A DNA stretch of 64,000 bases, from the NCBI GenBank assembly GCA_036000105.1, contig DASYGE010000012.1:372001-436000 (forward strand), in the 5' to 3' direction. The DNA comes from DASUBN01 sp036000105. Its GTDB lineage: Bacteria; Pseudomonadota; Gammaproteobacteria; Natronospirales; REEB76. Of this stretch, positions 50,882 through 60,286 are shown piece by piece. The position numbers and the translations under genes were made by a program. Within the stretch, counting starts at the first letter, position 1. Each line of letters opens with the position of its first letter. The notes under the pieces were generated by a model, which saw only the letters and a program-made list of their open reading frames with translations, was not told the DNA's origin and searched no databases.

Positions 50882-52786
50882 ACCGCCCGCGCGCTCCATG
50901 GGCAACGGTGGCAAGGTGTCCACCGGTGTGAAACCGAAGACCCGTGCGTAGAACGCGAGTTCCGCCGAGAGCGCACGCTCCAGGCTGTCTGCGCGGCGGA
51001 AGCCGTGACCCTCCTCGGGGAAGGTGAGACAGTAGGCGGGGATCTTCCTGGCATGTAGTGCCGCCAGCATGCCGAAGGTCTGCTCCGGCAACACCACCTT
51101 GTCCTTCAGTCCCTGGAAGAAGATCACCGGCGCTTTGATGCGGTCGGCGGCATACAGAGGCGAGCGCGCGTTATAGAGCGCCTTCGCCGCCGGCCAGGGG
51201 CCCAGCAGGCTGTCGCCGTAGCGCGCCTCGAACTTGTGGGTGTCGGTCATGGCGCTCACGAGTTCGCCGATGCCGTAATACACCGCTCCGGCACGGAACA
51301 CGTCGTGGAAAGCGAGCGCTGCGAGGGCCGTGTAACCGCCGGCGCTGGAACCACTGATGGCGGCACGCTTGGGATCGGCGAGGGCGCGTGCGCTCAGGTG
51401 CGCGAGCGTCTGTATGCAGTCTTCCACGTCCTTCACGCCCCATTGGCCCGCGAGGCTGCGCCGGTAGGCGCGACCGTAGCCCGTGCTGCCGCGGTAGTTC
51501 ACGTCCGCCACTGCGAAGCCGCGGCTGGTCCAGAACTGGATGCGCGGGTCCAGGGCGTCGCCGTTCATGGAGGTGGGCCCGCCGTGGCAACGCACGATGA
51601 GTGGCGGCAGTTCACCCACGGGCACGCTGTGCTCAGCGTTCATCGGCGGGTAATACCAGGCCTTGGCGCGCTCACCGCCCGTGGTGGGGAAATCCAGGGC
51701 CTCGGCCCGGCTCAAGTATCCCGCGTCCAGGCGGAAACCCGGTTCGCGCAGGGGGCGCACGGTCTGGCCTTCGCCTTGTAAGACAGTGATGGCGGTCTCC
51801 GGCCCACCGCCCACCAGCGTGTAACGCCCCTGGTCAGCGTCCAGGTGCTCGATATGGCTGCAGCCTGTCATCAGGAAGCTGCAGGCGCCGGTGGTCGTGT
51901 CCATATACACAGCCTTGGCGCGGCCGCCGGCGATGCGCACTGCCGCGATCTCCTGGGCCGAGAGGAAGCCATAGCTGGACATACCCAAATTCCATTGTGC
52001 GTAGCCGTAGTCGGCGGCATCGCGGGCCAGGGGGCGGGTAGTGTTCCCCTCGCATCTATATATGTTCCAGTAACCGCTCCTGTCGGAGACGTAGTGCAAT
52101 ACGCCGTCCGGCGAATAGCGCGGCTGGAACACCGACTCATCGGCACTGCCGGCTAAGCGGCGCGGCTCCTGCAGCCGGCCGTCGGCACCGATGGCGGCGA
52201 TCCAGAGTTCCGTGCCGTCCCAGGGCATCTGCGGCTGGTCCCAGGCGAGCCAGGCCAGTTCGCGTCCGTCCGGTGAGAGGGCCGGTGAGCTGTAGAAGTC
52301 GCGGCCTGCGGCGAGCTTGACCAACCCGCCGTCGTCCAGGGATATCGTCGCCAGGAAGTTGTCCGGCGCGCCTGCGTGATCCTCGCAGACGCAGATGAGC
52401 CGCCGGCGAGGCAAATCGGGGAGCAGATCCCCGTAGCGGCGCATGCCGGGCGGCGTCAAACGCGCAGGCGTGCCATCCCGCAATATATATATGCACTGGT
52501 CCGCGTCGTTGCAGAAATAGACTTGGCCTTCCGCCACCGCGTAAGCGCCACCGCCGTATTCATGCACACGACTGCGCACACTCAAGGGGGCCGGCGTGAG
52601 ATCGCGTATATCGCGCTCCCCGTCGGAACGCACCAGTACCGCCCGGCCGTCCTCCTGGGGGCGGCTCTCTATCCAGTAATAATCCCCGCCCGCCACCTGC
52701 GGCTGCGAGTAACGCAGTTGCGCGCCCGCCGCTGCGGCGACCGAGAGGGGTGAGGGCCAGCTGCCGCAGGGTGCGGCGCGCTTCAC
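50873..52786 (-). CDS. S9-family prolyl oligopeptidase/acylaminoacyl peptidase-like
   Basis: 637 residues, GTG start overlapping the stop of the upstream TANGO2-like gene (GTGA). The N-terminal 360 residues form a beta-propeller (SPDGRELAWLAWDQPQMPWDGTELW, YSPDGVLHYVSDRSGYWNIYR). The C-terminal hydrolase has RCHGGPTSMNGD, the nucleophile in ISGSSAGGYTALA, the Asp region FFQGLKDKVVLP and His in FPEEGHGFR. No clear signal peptide, so it is probably cytoplasmic. Annotated relatives are dipeptidyl aminopeptidases or acylaminoacyl peptidases. Confidence 0.9.
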   Translation of the reverse strand: MKRAAPCGSWPSPLSVAAAAGAQLRYSQPQVAGGDYYWIESRPQEDGRAVLVRSDGERDIRDLTPAPLSVRSRVHEYGGGAYAVAEGQVYFCNDADQCIYILRDGTPARLTPPGMRRYGDLLPDLPRRRLICVCEDHAGAPDNFLATISLDDGGLVKLAAGRDFYSSPALSPDGRELAWLAWDQPQMPWDGTELWIAAIGADGRLQEPRRLAGSADESVFQPRYSPDGVLHYVSDRSGYWNIYRCEGNTTRPLARDAADYGYAQWNLGMSSYGFLSAQEIAAVRIAGGRAKAVYMDTTTGACSFLMTGCSHIEHLDADQGRYTLVGGGPETAITVLQGEGQTVRPLREPGFRLDAGYLSRAEALDFPTTGGERAKAWYYPPMNAEHSVPVGELPPLIVRCHGGPTSMNGDALDPRIQFWTSRGFAVADVNYRGSTGYGRAYRRSLAGQWGVKDVEDCIQTLAHLSARALADPKRAAISGSSAGGYTALAALAFHDVFRAGAVYYGIGELVSAMTDTHKFEARYGDSLLGPWPAAKALYNARSPLYAADRIKAPVIFFQGLKDKVVLPEQTFGMLAALHARKIPAYCLTFPEEGHGFRRADSLERALSAELAFYARVFGFTPVDTLPPLPMERAGGSA

Positions 52787-53553
52787 ATGCCACCGCCCGA
52801 TAGCTGGAAGTAACGGGTCTCTACGCTCTCGCCCGCGGGGCTGAAGCGCCGTTCCGCGAAGCGCAGGCCGCCGTCGTTCTGCAGGTAGATGGCAGTGGAG
52901 CAGCGGGTACCGTATTCCGGGTTCAGCACGAAAGGCGCGGATACGCGCCGCTCCAGCTCAATGCCGATGCCGGTATCCGGCAGCTTGCCGTCCGCCGCCG
53001 GCGCCTGGTCCGCCAACAACCGGAAGAGGTCGTCCGAAGCCGGCACTTCTTTATCGAGAAGCGCGACGAGCCGCGCCTTGGAGAGCTGCACCTTTGGCCA
53101 GGGCGTATCCAGGAGGTGGTTGCTCAAACCATGGATGCCCGGCGCGATGGGTCCGCCGTGATCGCCGCGGTTCGAGTAGTAATGCAGCTCTCGACAATCG
53201 CCCACTATTAGGCTGAAGGCGCCGTAATCTTGAGCGTGCTTGCGGATGCCATCGAGATACTTCTCCGCCGGCATGTCGGCCTTGAGGAAATCCGCCGTCA
53301 GGGCGCCGCGGGAGAGCCTGGCCTTGGGCGGGGCGAGGCCTTCCCGATAGTTGGTCACCACCGCGAAGTGTCCCGCGAGCGTGACGCCTAGCCAGGTGCC
53401 GCCGGCTTCCAAGTCGCGTCCACCCAATACCTCTGGCGCATCCCGCCACAGCTCTGCGGGCAGGGTGGCGCGCGCATGCCGCTCGTCGCGATTACCGGCG
53501 AAGATCAGCGCATGGTCGGGATGGGTCTGCCAAGCGAAGACGAGGAGGCACAT
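52783..53553 (-). CDS. TANGO2/NRDE-family protein
   Basis: 256 residues. The N-terminal MCLLVFAWQTHPDHALIFAGNRDE carries the name-giving NRDE motif, with Cys2 at the exposed N-terminus, followed by GGRDLEAGGTWLGV and HGLSNHLLDTPWPKV. The fold is of the Ntn-hydrolase type, but the activity is unsettled; human TANGO2 has been linked to lipid and heme handling. It is coupled to the S9 peptidase gene by a four-base overlap. Confidence 0.9.
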   Translation of the reverse strand: MCLLVFAWQTHPDHALIFAGNRDERHARATLPAELWRDAPEVLGGRDLEAGGTWLGVTLAGHFAVVTNYREGLAPPKARLSRGALTADFLKADMPAEKYLDGIRKHAQDYGAFSLIVGDCRELHYYSNRGDHGGPIAPGIHGLSNHLLDTPWPKVQLSKARLVALLDKEVPASDDLFRLLADQAPAADGKLPDTGIGIELERRVSAPFVLNPEYGTRCSTAIYLQNDGGLRFAERRFSPAGESVETRYFQLSGGGM

Positions 53554-53589
53554 GGCCTCATTATATCCAGCCTTTGGAGCAGGCTCTTT

Positions 53590-54486
53590 TTACGCTTTTC
53601 TGCGCGCGGCGAGCGGCAGGAGCGCGAGCGCCAAGAGGACCAGCAGCATACCCGTGCTCACGGCGGCGCTGGGGCGCTCACCCAGTTGCCACCAGCCGCA
53701 GAGTACGCCCACCACCGGTGTGGCCAGGGAGGCGAGTCCGCTCATGGTGGCGCTCAGGCGCCCCACCACGAACAGCCATAGTGCCCAGGCGAGTGCGTTG
53801 CCGGGGATGATGTTATAGACAAGGGCTGCGGCGTAAGGCCAGCTCCATTCCAGCGGTCGACCGGGCACGAGCCAGGCCACCACCATGAGCGGCACTGCCC
53901 CCATGAGCATCTGCCAGCCGGTGAGAGACATGAGTTCCCAGCGGTCCGCCACCGGGATCTGCTTCGCCACCAGCACCGAGAGACCCCAGGCGATGCCGGA
54001 GGCGAGTGCGATGCAAGCGCTCCCGAAATCCGGCGCCCGATGCCAGGGCGAGAAGATGAGCAGCAGCCCGAGGAAGGCCAGCGACACGGCGAGCCATTGC
54101 GCACCACGCAGGTGCTCACCCAGCATGAAGGGTGCGAGCAGGATCACCCAGAAGGGCATGGTGTAGGCCAGCACTGCGCTCTTGCCGGCACCGCCTTCCA
54201 CCAGCGACCAGCACACGAGGCCGATGAAGAGCGTCGTCTGCAGGAAGCCGAGCAGGAGCGTGCGCCAGGGGTAGCGTGGCCAGAACGGCCGGCGCGCCAG
54301 CACGATCACCAGCAGCAGGCACAGGCTGCCGCCCAAGCTCCGGGCGGCGGCGAAAGGGAAGGGTGCGCTGTATTGCAACGCCACCTTCATCACCACCCAG
54401 TTGTAACCCCACACCAGCGTGAGGAACGCGAGCGCCGCGATGGCGGCACGATCAAGCGCCGGAAGATTCTTCTGGAGGCTGCTCAT
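53590..54486 (-). CDS. EamA-family (DMT) membrane transporter
   Basis: 298 residues with ten predicted helices in two EamA repeats (AALAFLTLVWGYNWVVMKVAL ... LLGFLQTTLFIGLVCWSLVEGG; then AWGLSVLVAKQI ... NIIPGNALAWALWLFVVGRLSATMSG). DMT family exporters usually move amino acids, nucleosides or other small metabolites. Its ATG overlaps the nudC stop by four bases, so it is the last gene of the HIT - nudC - EamA unit. Substrate unknown. Confidence 0.88.
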   Translation of the reverse strand: MSSLQKNLPALDRAAIAALAFLTLVWGYNWVVMKVALQYSAPFPFAAARSLGGSLCLLLVIVLARRPFWPRYPWRTLLLGFLQTTLFIGLVCWSLVEGGAGKSAVLAYTMPFWVILLAPFMLGEHLRGAQWLAVSLAFLGLLLIFSPWHRAPDFGSACIALASGIAWGLSVLVAKQIPVADRWELMSLTGWQMLMGAVPLMVVAWLVPGRPLEWSWPYAAALVYNIIPGNALAWALWLFVVGRLSATMSGLASLATPVVGVLCGWWQLGERPSAAVSTGMLLVLLALALLPLAARRKA

Positions 54487-55442
54487 CGGGTGGCGAGGGT
54501 GGGATCCACGTAGCGCACCGCATCGAAGGAATAACCCGCGCTCTCTTCGAACCAGCCCCTTATGAGGCGATAGGAGATGGAACGGCTGGGGGACAACAGC
54601 AGGCCGCCCGCGTTTACCTGGGCGATGAGGTCGTCCCGTGAGAACCAGGCGGCGTGTTCCAGTTCGCCGTCCTTGCAATGGATGGTGGTGCTCTCGGCTT
54701 CGGCGCGGAAGCCCAGCATGAGCGAGCTGGGGAAGGGCCAGGGTTGTGACGCTTGATAGATCACCTCGCCCACACGCACGTCAGTCTCTTCCGCCACTTC
54801 ACGTCGTACCGCCGCTTCCAGGCTCTCGCCCGGTTCTACGAAGCCGGCGAGGGTGGCATAGCGTTTCGGCACCCAGACCGGCTGGCGCCCCAGCAGGCAA
54901 CGTTCGCCGTGGGTGACGAGCACGATGATGGCGGGATCGAGCCGCGGGAAGAGCTGGTTCCCGCAGGCGGGGCAGTCGCGCGCATGACCGGCTTGCACGC
55001 TCAACGTAGCGGCGCCACAACGGCCGCAATGGACGTTCTGCTGATGCCAGTGGGTGAGGGCACGGGCGTAACCGAGCAGTGCCAGCTCCGTGTCATCCAT
55101 CAGCACACCGAGCTGGCGGAGATCGCCCTGTTCGCCACGGGGCAGCGCAGCCTGTTCGTCCAAGTTCAATGCGAAACACACCCGGCCCGCGAGACTGCCG
55201 AGCAGCATCGTCCCGCGTGCGTCCTTGAAGAGCGGACCCGCTTCGGTCTGGCTGAGGAGCAGGGCGCGAGGCGTGCCGTTCTCGTGGATGACGGTGTTGT
55301 GGGGGCCTTGCATGGGCACGAAGCAGGTGTCCGCTGCCGCGAGAGCCGCTGCCAGCCAGGCGCTGTCCCGGCGTCGTTCGGCCAGGCGCTCGAGGCCTGG
55401 GCCGGCGAAGACGTAAGGGGTGTCCCCGGGAATGGATTTCAT
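54483..55442 (-). CDS. nudC: NADH pyrophosphatase NudC
   Basis: 319 residues from MKSIPGDTPYVFAGPG; a further start at 55472 would add ten residues, and neither has a strong ribosome binding site. The zinc ribbon is CGRCG ... CPACG. The Nudix box is GFVEPGESLEAAVRREVAEETDV, followed by the NudC-specific SQPWPFPSSLMLGF. It hydrolyses NADH to NMNH and AMP and removes NAD caps from RNA. It follows the HIT gene in the same orientation. Confidence 0.93.
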   Translation of the reverse strand: MKSIPGDTPYVFAGPGLERLAERRRDSAWLAAALAAADTCFVPMQGPHNTVIHENGTPRALLLSQTEAGPLFKDARGTMLLGSLAGRVCFALNLDEQAALPRGEQGDLRQLGVLMDDTELALLGYARALTHWHQQNVHCGRCGAATLSVQAGHARDCPACGNQLFPRLDPAIIVLVTHGERCLLGRQPVWVPKRYATLAGFVEPGESLEAAVRREVAEETDVRVGEVIYQASQPWPFPSSLMLGFRAEAESTTIHCKDGELEHAAWFSRDDLIAQVNAGGLLLSPSRSISYRLIRGWFEESAGYSFDAVRYVDPTLATR

Positions 55443-55494
55443 GCGGGCGTGGTCATACGACGAGGAAGGCATTATCGCACGGTGTGGCCGCGGA

Positions 55495-55914
55495 TCAGTC
55501 CGTATGCAACGCGTCACCCAGCAGGGATCGCATCAGCGTGGCCAGCTTCTGCGGTTCGGCGCCGTAGTAGGCCTTGGGCGGCAGCTTGCCCCAGACCGGG
55601 TTCGGCCAAGCGGGGTCGTGGGTGTAACGCACGATGTGATGCACGTGCAGCTGCGTCACCTGGTTGCCGAGCGCCGCGATGTTGAGCTTGTGGGGGGCGA
55701 AGCCTGCCTGCAGGGCGCGTGACAGGTGCGCGGACTCGTCCCACAGGAGATGCCGGTCGGCGTCCGCGAGTTCGTGTATCTCGCGCACTGCTTCCCGCTC
55801 CGGCACCAGGATGAACCAGGGATAGTTGGCGTCGTTCATGAGCAAGAGCCGGCAGAGCGTGAGCCGGCCTAAGCTCAAGCAGTCCTTGGCGAGTTGCGGA
55901 TGCAGTTCGAACAT
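55495..55914 (-). CDS. HIT-family nucleotide-binding protein
   Basis: 139 residues from MFELHPQLAKD. The conserved histidine motif is QLHVHHIVRY, a HxHxH variant of the usual HxHxHxx (His, Val, His, His). PWFILVPER and KLNIAALGNQVTQLHVH are typical. It resembles the short HIT hydrolases of Ap4A or AMP-conjugates. It is the first gene of an operon leading to nudC, another nucleotide hydrolase. Confidence 0.85.
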   Translation of the reverse strand: MFELHPQLAKDCLSLGRLTLCRLLLMNDANYPWFILVPEREAVREIHELADADRHLLWDESAHLSRALQAGFAPHKLNIAALGNQVTQLHVHHIVRYTHDPAWPNPVWGKLPPKAYYGAEPQKLATLMRSLLGDALHTD

Positions 55915-56069
55915 GCGAGCGGTCCTGGTGACTGGCTGTGGCCCACGCCCTGTATGGGCTTCTACGCGCCGGGGCACGGGCCAAGCCTGTTGGACAAGTC
56001 CATGGGAAGGGCATGTTAAGCTCTCGGGACTCTCCGAAACAACGCGCGGAGTGCCTTAGGGCCGGGGTC

Positions 56070-58583
56070 ATGCGCGCCATCGTTCAGACATCGCTGTATG
56101 TGGTGACGGCGGCAGCGCTGACCGGCGTGTATTTCATCGCCAATTATCTCGGCCTGTATCTCAAGCTCCACTATTACGGGGTCGCACCCTTGTGGCCCGC
56201 TGCCGGCATCAGCGTGGCGTTCCTGTGGCTGGCCGGCCTGCGTTGGTGGCCGGTGATCCTGGTGGGCGAAGTGCTGAGCATGCACTTCCTGGGGCTCGAG
56301 TGGCTGAGGAGCGCGTCCGGTGCGCTCTCGCAACTCACCGAGGCCCTGCTCGCGGTATTCCTCCTGAAGCGTGGCGCCGTGGACCCCCTGTTCTCGCGCA
56401 GCCGCGATGTCCTCCTGTTCGTGCTCTCCGGTTGCCTGCTGCCGGCGATGATCGGCGCTGGTGTGGGCATCGCAGGTCTCATCTATAACCAGGCGCTGTC
56501 AGCGGATGCGGTGCTGCCTTCCTGGGGCAACTGGGTGCTGGGCGATGCCATGGGCATCCTCATCGTCACGCCGTTGATCGCCCAGTGGCGCCGCTGGCCG
56601 TTCCCCACCACCCGCATGTTCATGGAATGGCTGCTGCTGGTAGCCCTGTTGTTGGCTTGCACTTACGGCATCACCCTGTTGCCGCACGCCATGGAATCCA
56701 ACCTGTTCTTCCTGCTGCTACCGTTCGCGGCCTTGGCGGCCGCGCGCTGCGGCGCGGCCGGCGCTACCAGCATCGCGGCGTTCCTGGCACTGTTCGTGCT
56801 CAGCTTCAACGTGAGCGACGACCAGGACCATTTCCTCGCGCTGGTACGTATCGTGTTCGTGGGCGCTACCGCATTCACCGGCCACATCCTGGCGGCGGCC
56901 TTCAGCGAGCGGCGCGCGGTCAACGCCGCCTTGAACGCCGAGCAGGAACGTGCACTGGTCACGCTGCAGGCCATCGGTGAGGGCGTGATCTCGACCCACG
57001 CCGACGGCAAGGTCTATTTCATGAACGGTGTGGCGGAGAAGCTCACGGGCTGGCGCATGCAGGACGCCGAGAAGCGCGCCATCGAGGACGTGTTCCCGCT
57101 CTCGCTCGTCAGCGGTGATACCGAAGAACACACGGTGCGCCATTGCCTCATGCACGGCGCCAACTCCGAGATACTCACCCGCCGCCTGCTGCGCGATCGC
57201 AGCGGTATCCTGCGGCCGGTGGAGGGGGCCATCACCCTGGTGCGGGCCCCGGATGGGCGCATCCTCGGCGGCGTGGTGGTGTTCCGCGACGTGTCCGAGG
57301 CGGAGCAGCTGCGCGAGCGGCTGGTGCACGAAGCCTCCCATGACAGCCTCACGGGCCTGCGCAACCGCGCCGCCTTCGACCGGCATCTGCGTGAGTTGAC
57401 CGGCGGCAAGGACCGCCGGATGAAGCATGCGCTCCTGTATCTGGATCTCGATCAGTTCAAGCTCATCAACGACACCCGCGGTCATGAGACCGGCGACCGG
57501 CTGCTGATCGAACTGACCAAGCGCATGCGCGCGCTCATCCACAAGCCGGACATCATCGCGCGCCTGGGCGGCGACGAGTTCGGCGTGCTGGTGCTGGATG
57601 CCCATGAGAAGACCGTGCTGCTCCTGGCCGAAGAACTGCGCCGCGCGGTGCTGGATTATCGTTTCAAGGAGCGGGACCTGACTTTCACCGTCGGCGTCAG
57701 CATCGGCGTGACGTTCTTCACACCCGGCGAACGCGCCTCCGAGGTGCTGAGCCGGGCCGACATCGCCTGCTACATCGCCAAGGGCTCGGGGCGCAACGCC
57801 ATCCATGTTTACCGTGTCGACGACGTCTCCATGATGCGGCACCACTCGGACCTGACGCGGGTGACGCAGCTGGAGAGCGCCATGAACGAGGGCCGCTTCA
57901 AGCTCTTCGGCCAACGCATCGTGCGCCTCAACGACGGCGAGCCCAACGGGCATTTCTATGAGGTGCTGCTCAGGCTCTACGAGGACGGCGAGATCGTGAC
58001 GCCATCCGTGTTCCTGCCGGTGGCGGCGCGCTACGGCCTGGCCACGCCCATAGACCAGTGGGTGCTGGAGAACAGTTTCAAGTTCCTCTCGGACAAGGCC
58101 GGTTTCGGCATACGCCTCAGCATAAACCTGGACCCACGCACCCTGGACGGCCCGGATTTCCACCGCCAGGTGATGGAACATAAGGCCCGTCACAACGTGC
58201 CCGCCGAAAGCGTTTGCTTCGAGGTCACCGAGAACGTGGCGCTGGAGAACCTGACCCGCGCGGTGGACACCATGCACAAGCTGAGCGAGGTCGGTTTCCG
58301 TTTCGCGCTGGACGATTTCGGCAGCGGCGTGGCGAGCTTCGGCTACCTGCAGCAGCTGCCGGTTCACTACGTGAAGATAGACGGCCGTTTCGTGCAGAAC
58401 TACACTGAGGACCCGGTGAACCCGCTGGTGGTCCGCACCCTCGCCGAGCTCGCGCGCATGCGCGGCATCCAGTGCATCGCCGAATGCGTGGAGAACGAGC
58501 CCACCCGTCGCGAACTCGCCAAGTTGGGGGTGGATTACGGTCAAGGCTTCTTCTTGCACAAACCAGAGCCCTTGCCGGCCTGA
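56070..58583 (+). CDS. MASE1-PAS-GGDEF-EAL cyclic-di-GMP protein
   Basis: 837 residues. The N-terminal MASE1 membrane domain (about 1-290) has eight or more helices; a PAS domain follows (GEGVISTHADGKVYFMNGVAEKLTGW), then GGDEF (about 415-580, DSLTGLRNRAAFDRHL, ARLGGDEFGVL) and EAL (about 600-835). The GGDEF signature is intact, but the RxxD inhibitory site is absent (HKPD instead). The EAL domain has EVLLR, INL, EVTEN, DDFGSG, KIDGRF and GQGFFLHKP, so it may hydrolyse c-di-GMP. It might have either or both activities. An upstream ATG at 56013 has a better ribosome site but adds 19 residues unlike the family. Confidence 0.92.
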   Translation: MRAIVQTSLYVVTAAALTGVYFIANYLGLYLKLHYYGVAPLWPAAGISVAFLWLAGLRWWPVILVGEVLSMHFLGLEWLRSASGALSQLTEALLAVFLLKRGAVDPLFSRSRDVLLFVLSGCLLPAMIGAGVGIAGLIYNQALSADAVLPSWGNWVLGDAMGILIVTPLIAQWRRWPFPTTRMFMEWLLLVALLLACTYGITLLPHAMESNLFFLLLPFAALAAARCGAAGATSIAAFLALFVLSFNVSDDQDHFLALVRIVFVGATAFTGHILAAAFSERRAVNAALNAEQERALVTLQAIGEGVISTHADGKVYFMNGVAEKLTGWRMQDAEKRAIEDVFPLSLVSGDTEEHTVRHCLMHGANSEILTRRLLRDRSGILRPVEGAITLVRAPDGRILGGVVVFRDVSEAEQLRERLVHEASHDSLTGLRNRAAFDRHLRELTGGKDRRMKHALLYLDLDQFKLINDTRGHETGDRLLIELTKRMRALIHKPDIIARLGGDEFGVLVLDAHEKTVLLLAEELRRAVLDYRFKERDLTFTVGVSIGVTFFTPGERASEVLSRADIACYIAKGSGRNAIHVYRVDDVSMMRHHSDLTRVTQLESAMNEGRFKLFGQRIVRLNDGEPNGHFYEVLLRLYEDGEIVTPSVFLPVAARYGLATPIDQWVLENSFKFLSDKAGFGIRLSINLDPRTLDGPDFHRQVMEHKARHNVPAESVCFEVTENVALENLTRAVDTMHKLSEVGFRFALDDFGSGVASFGYLQQLPVHYVKIDGRFVQNYTEDPVNPLVVRTLAELARMRGIQCIAECVENEPTRRELAKLGVDYGQGFFLHKPEPLPA

Positions 58584-58631
58584 ATTACGCCGCAAGAGCA
58601 TCCCGCTCTCGCGGCGACCTCCATGCTTACT

Positions 58632-58997
58632 TCACTTCGCGTCGTGACACACGGCTTCTACATTGTTCCCGTCCTGGTCCAATACGAAGGCCGCGTAGTA
58701 AGTGGGCGAATAATTCTCCCGCAGGCCCGGCTTGCCATTGTCACGTCCGCCGGCGGCGAGCGCCGCCTTGTGGAAGGCATCCACCTGTTTACGGTCTTTG
58801 GCGCGGAACGCCAGATGCGCGATGGGCTTCTGGGCCGGGCCCTTGCTGGCCCAGATCGTAGAGCCGCCTTCGGCACCGATACCGAAGCCCCCCTCGTATT
58901 CCGAGACGAGCTTGTAACCCAGGGGCGCCAGGGCTTTGGCGTAGAAGGCCTGGGCTTTGGCGATGTCTGTGAGACTGAGGGAGATATGGTCGAGCAT
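58632..58997 (-). CDS. VOC-family (glyoxalase-like) protein
   Basis: 121 residues, one VOC domain with the two beta-alpha-beta-beta-beta units: LDHISLSLTDIAKAQAFYAKALAPLGYKLV and HLAFRAKDRKQVDAFHKAAL...YYAAFVLDQDGNNVEAVCH. A metal ligand His3 or His4 and Glu near the end are visible. VOC proteins act as lyases, dioxygenases or antibiotic-binding proteins; the function here is unknown. It is divergent from an AraC-family regulator, a frequent pairing. Confidence 0.87.
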   Translation of the reverse strand: MLDHISLSLTDIAKAQAFYAKALAPLGYKLVSEYEGGFGIGAEGGSTIWASKGPAQKPIAHLAFRAKDRKQVDAFHKAALAAGGRDNGKPGLRENYSPTYYAAFVLDQDGNNVEAVCHDAK

Positions 58998-59056
58998 GGT
59001 GTTCTCCGGGTGTGGGACTGTGGCGCAGATTTGAACACCGTCGCGTGCGGCGCGCT

Positions 59057-59070
59057 GTCAGAATCCTGAC
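59057..59070. promoter_or_regulatory. Short inverted repeat between divergent genes
   Basis: GTCAG-AATC-CTGAC, a 5-bp inverted repeat with a 4-base centre, lies between the VOC gene and the AraC regulator and could be an operator. TATAAA at 59119 could be the regulator's -10 element. Confidence 0.3.
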
Positions 59071-59152
59071 GGCAGGCGGGCCGCAAGGATCTGATAGTGC
59101 GAGCAGGCCGCTATCCGCTATAAACTAAGGTCTAATCCACCCGGACGATCTT

Positions 59153-59968
59153 ATGGCCCTCACCTCCCACACACTCTATGCCAGCCCGCTGGTGACGGTG
59201 CGGGACGTGGTGTGCACCGAAGCCTGCGGCCCCGGCCGCCACGAGGAATCTTGTCCGGTGGCGAGCCTCGCGCTCGTGCGCAGCGGCACCTTCGTGCGGC
59301 GCGACCGCATGGGCCGGCATGTGGCCGACGCCACCCGTGTGGTGTTCTTCGATCCCAGCGAGCCTTACATGGTGGATCACCCGGTGCCGGGCGGCGACCG
59401 TTGCACTGCGCTCATGTTCGATCCCCGGACACTGCGCGAAGCGGTGCGCCATGCACGCGGCGAACCGGAGCGCCTGTTCACCCGCGCCACGCTGGCCGGC
59501 AGTGCCGCTATGCACCTGGCCCACCGGGAACTCCTGGCCGCGGCCCGCGACGGCGATGCAGTGCGGGTGGAGGAGACCGCGCTCTATCTTCTGCGCCAGA
59601 GCTGTGGGAGCGACGCGGGGGAAAGAGTGCGTGGCGCCGCGGCCAACCGCGCGGCGGCGCTGGCCACCGATACCCAGGTGTTGATCGGCGGCATGTTCAG
59701 CACCCGGGTGACGCTCAAGCTATTGGCCGACAAGCTCGGGGTCTCATCCTTCCGCCTGTGCCGCGCGTTCCGTCAGGCCACCGGCGGTACCCTGCACCAA
59801 TACCTGACGGACCTCAGACTGGCGGCGGCCCTGGAGAGATTGCCTGAGTACCGCGAGCGCCTCACGGATCTGGCACTGGATCTGGGGTTCAGCAGCCACA
59901 GCCATTTCAGCCACGCCTTCCGCGGCCATTTCGGGCGTAGCCCGCGAGCCCTGCTGCAGGATCTGTGA
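59153..59968 (+). CDS. AraC-family transcriptional regulator
   Basis: 271 residues. The N-terminal about 150 residues form a cupin-like effector domain (LVRSGTFVRRDRMGRHVADATRVVFFDPSEPY). The C-terminal 100 residues contain two helix-turn-helix units: LKLLADKLGVSSFRLCRAFRQATGG and LTDLALDLGFSSHSHFSHAFRGHFGRSP, the latter matching the AraC signature. It probably controls the divergent VOC gene or itself. The inducer is unknown. Confidence 0.9.
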   Translation: MALTSHTLYASPLVTVRDVVCTEACGPGRHEESCPVASLALVRSGTFVRRDRMGRHVADATRVVFFDPSEPYMVDHPVPGGDRCTALMFDPRTLREAVRHARGEPERLFTRATLAGSAAMHLAHRELLAAARDGDAVRVEETALYLLRQSCGSDAGERVRGAAANRAAALATDTQVLIGGMFSTRVTLKLLADKLGVSSFRLCRAFRQATGGTLHQYLTDLRLAAALERLPEYRERLTDLALDLGFSSHSHFSHAFRGHFGRSPRALLQDL

Positions 59969-60013
59969 ATCCGGGCGTAGTCCGCAGGGCCATCCGGCGT
60001 TATAGAATCCCGC

Positions 60014-60253
60014 ATGGCTGAAACCCCCGTGATCCTGGAATCTACCCTCACCTGTCCCATCTGCGGGCACCGGGATGCGGAACGCATGCCCGAGGATTCC
60101 TGCCAGTACCTGTATGAATGCACCGGCTGCCACGCGCTACACAAGCCCATGGCCGGCGATTGCTGCGTGTATTGCTCTTACGGTTCCGTACCTTGTCCAC
60201 CCAAGCAGGTGGAGAAGCAGGGCGGCGGCATGCCGGAGTGCTGTGCCAGATAG
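60014..60253 (+). CDS. GDCCVxC domain-containing protein
   Basis: 79 residues with ten Cys. It has CPICG and CTGCH as a possible zinc knuckle, then the family signature GDCCVYCSYGSVPCPP and a terminal PECCAR. Members of the GDCCVxC family have selenocysteine in some organisms; here every position is Cys and no in-frame TGA is present. The pattern suggests a metal- or redox-active small protein. It stands alone between the AraC gene and the TlpA gene. Confidence 0.85.
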   Translation: MAETPVILESTLTCPICGHRDAERMPEDSCQYLYECTGCHALHKPMAGDCCVYCSYGSVPCPPKQVEKQGGGMPECCAR

Positions 60254-60286
60254 GTCTTGAGTTGCGGGCAGCTGATGCCCGCGATA

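Noticed and set aside
56718..58601. A 627-codon minus-strand frame opposite the GGDEF-EAL gene
   Set aside because: It is a shadow frame of a strongly conserved gene on the other strand.
60014..60253. Selenocysteine in the GDCCVxC protein
   Set aside because: No in-frame TGA and no SECIS-like hairpin were seen; all family positions are Cys.
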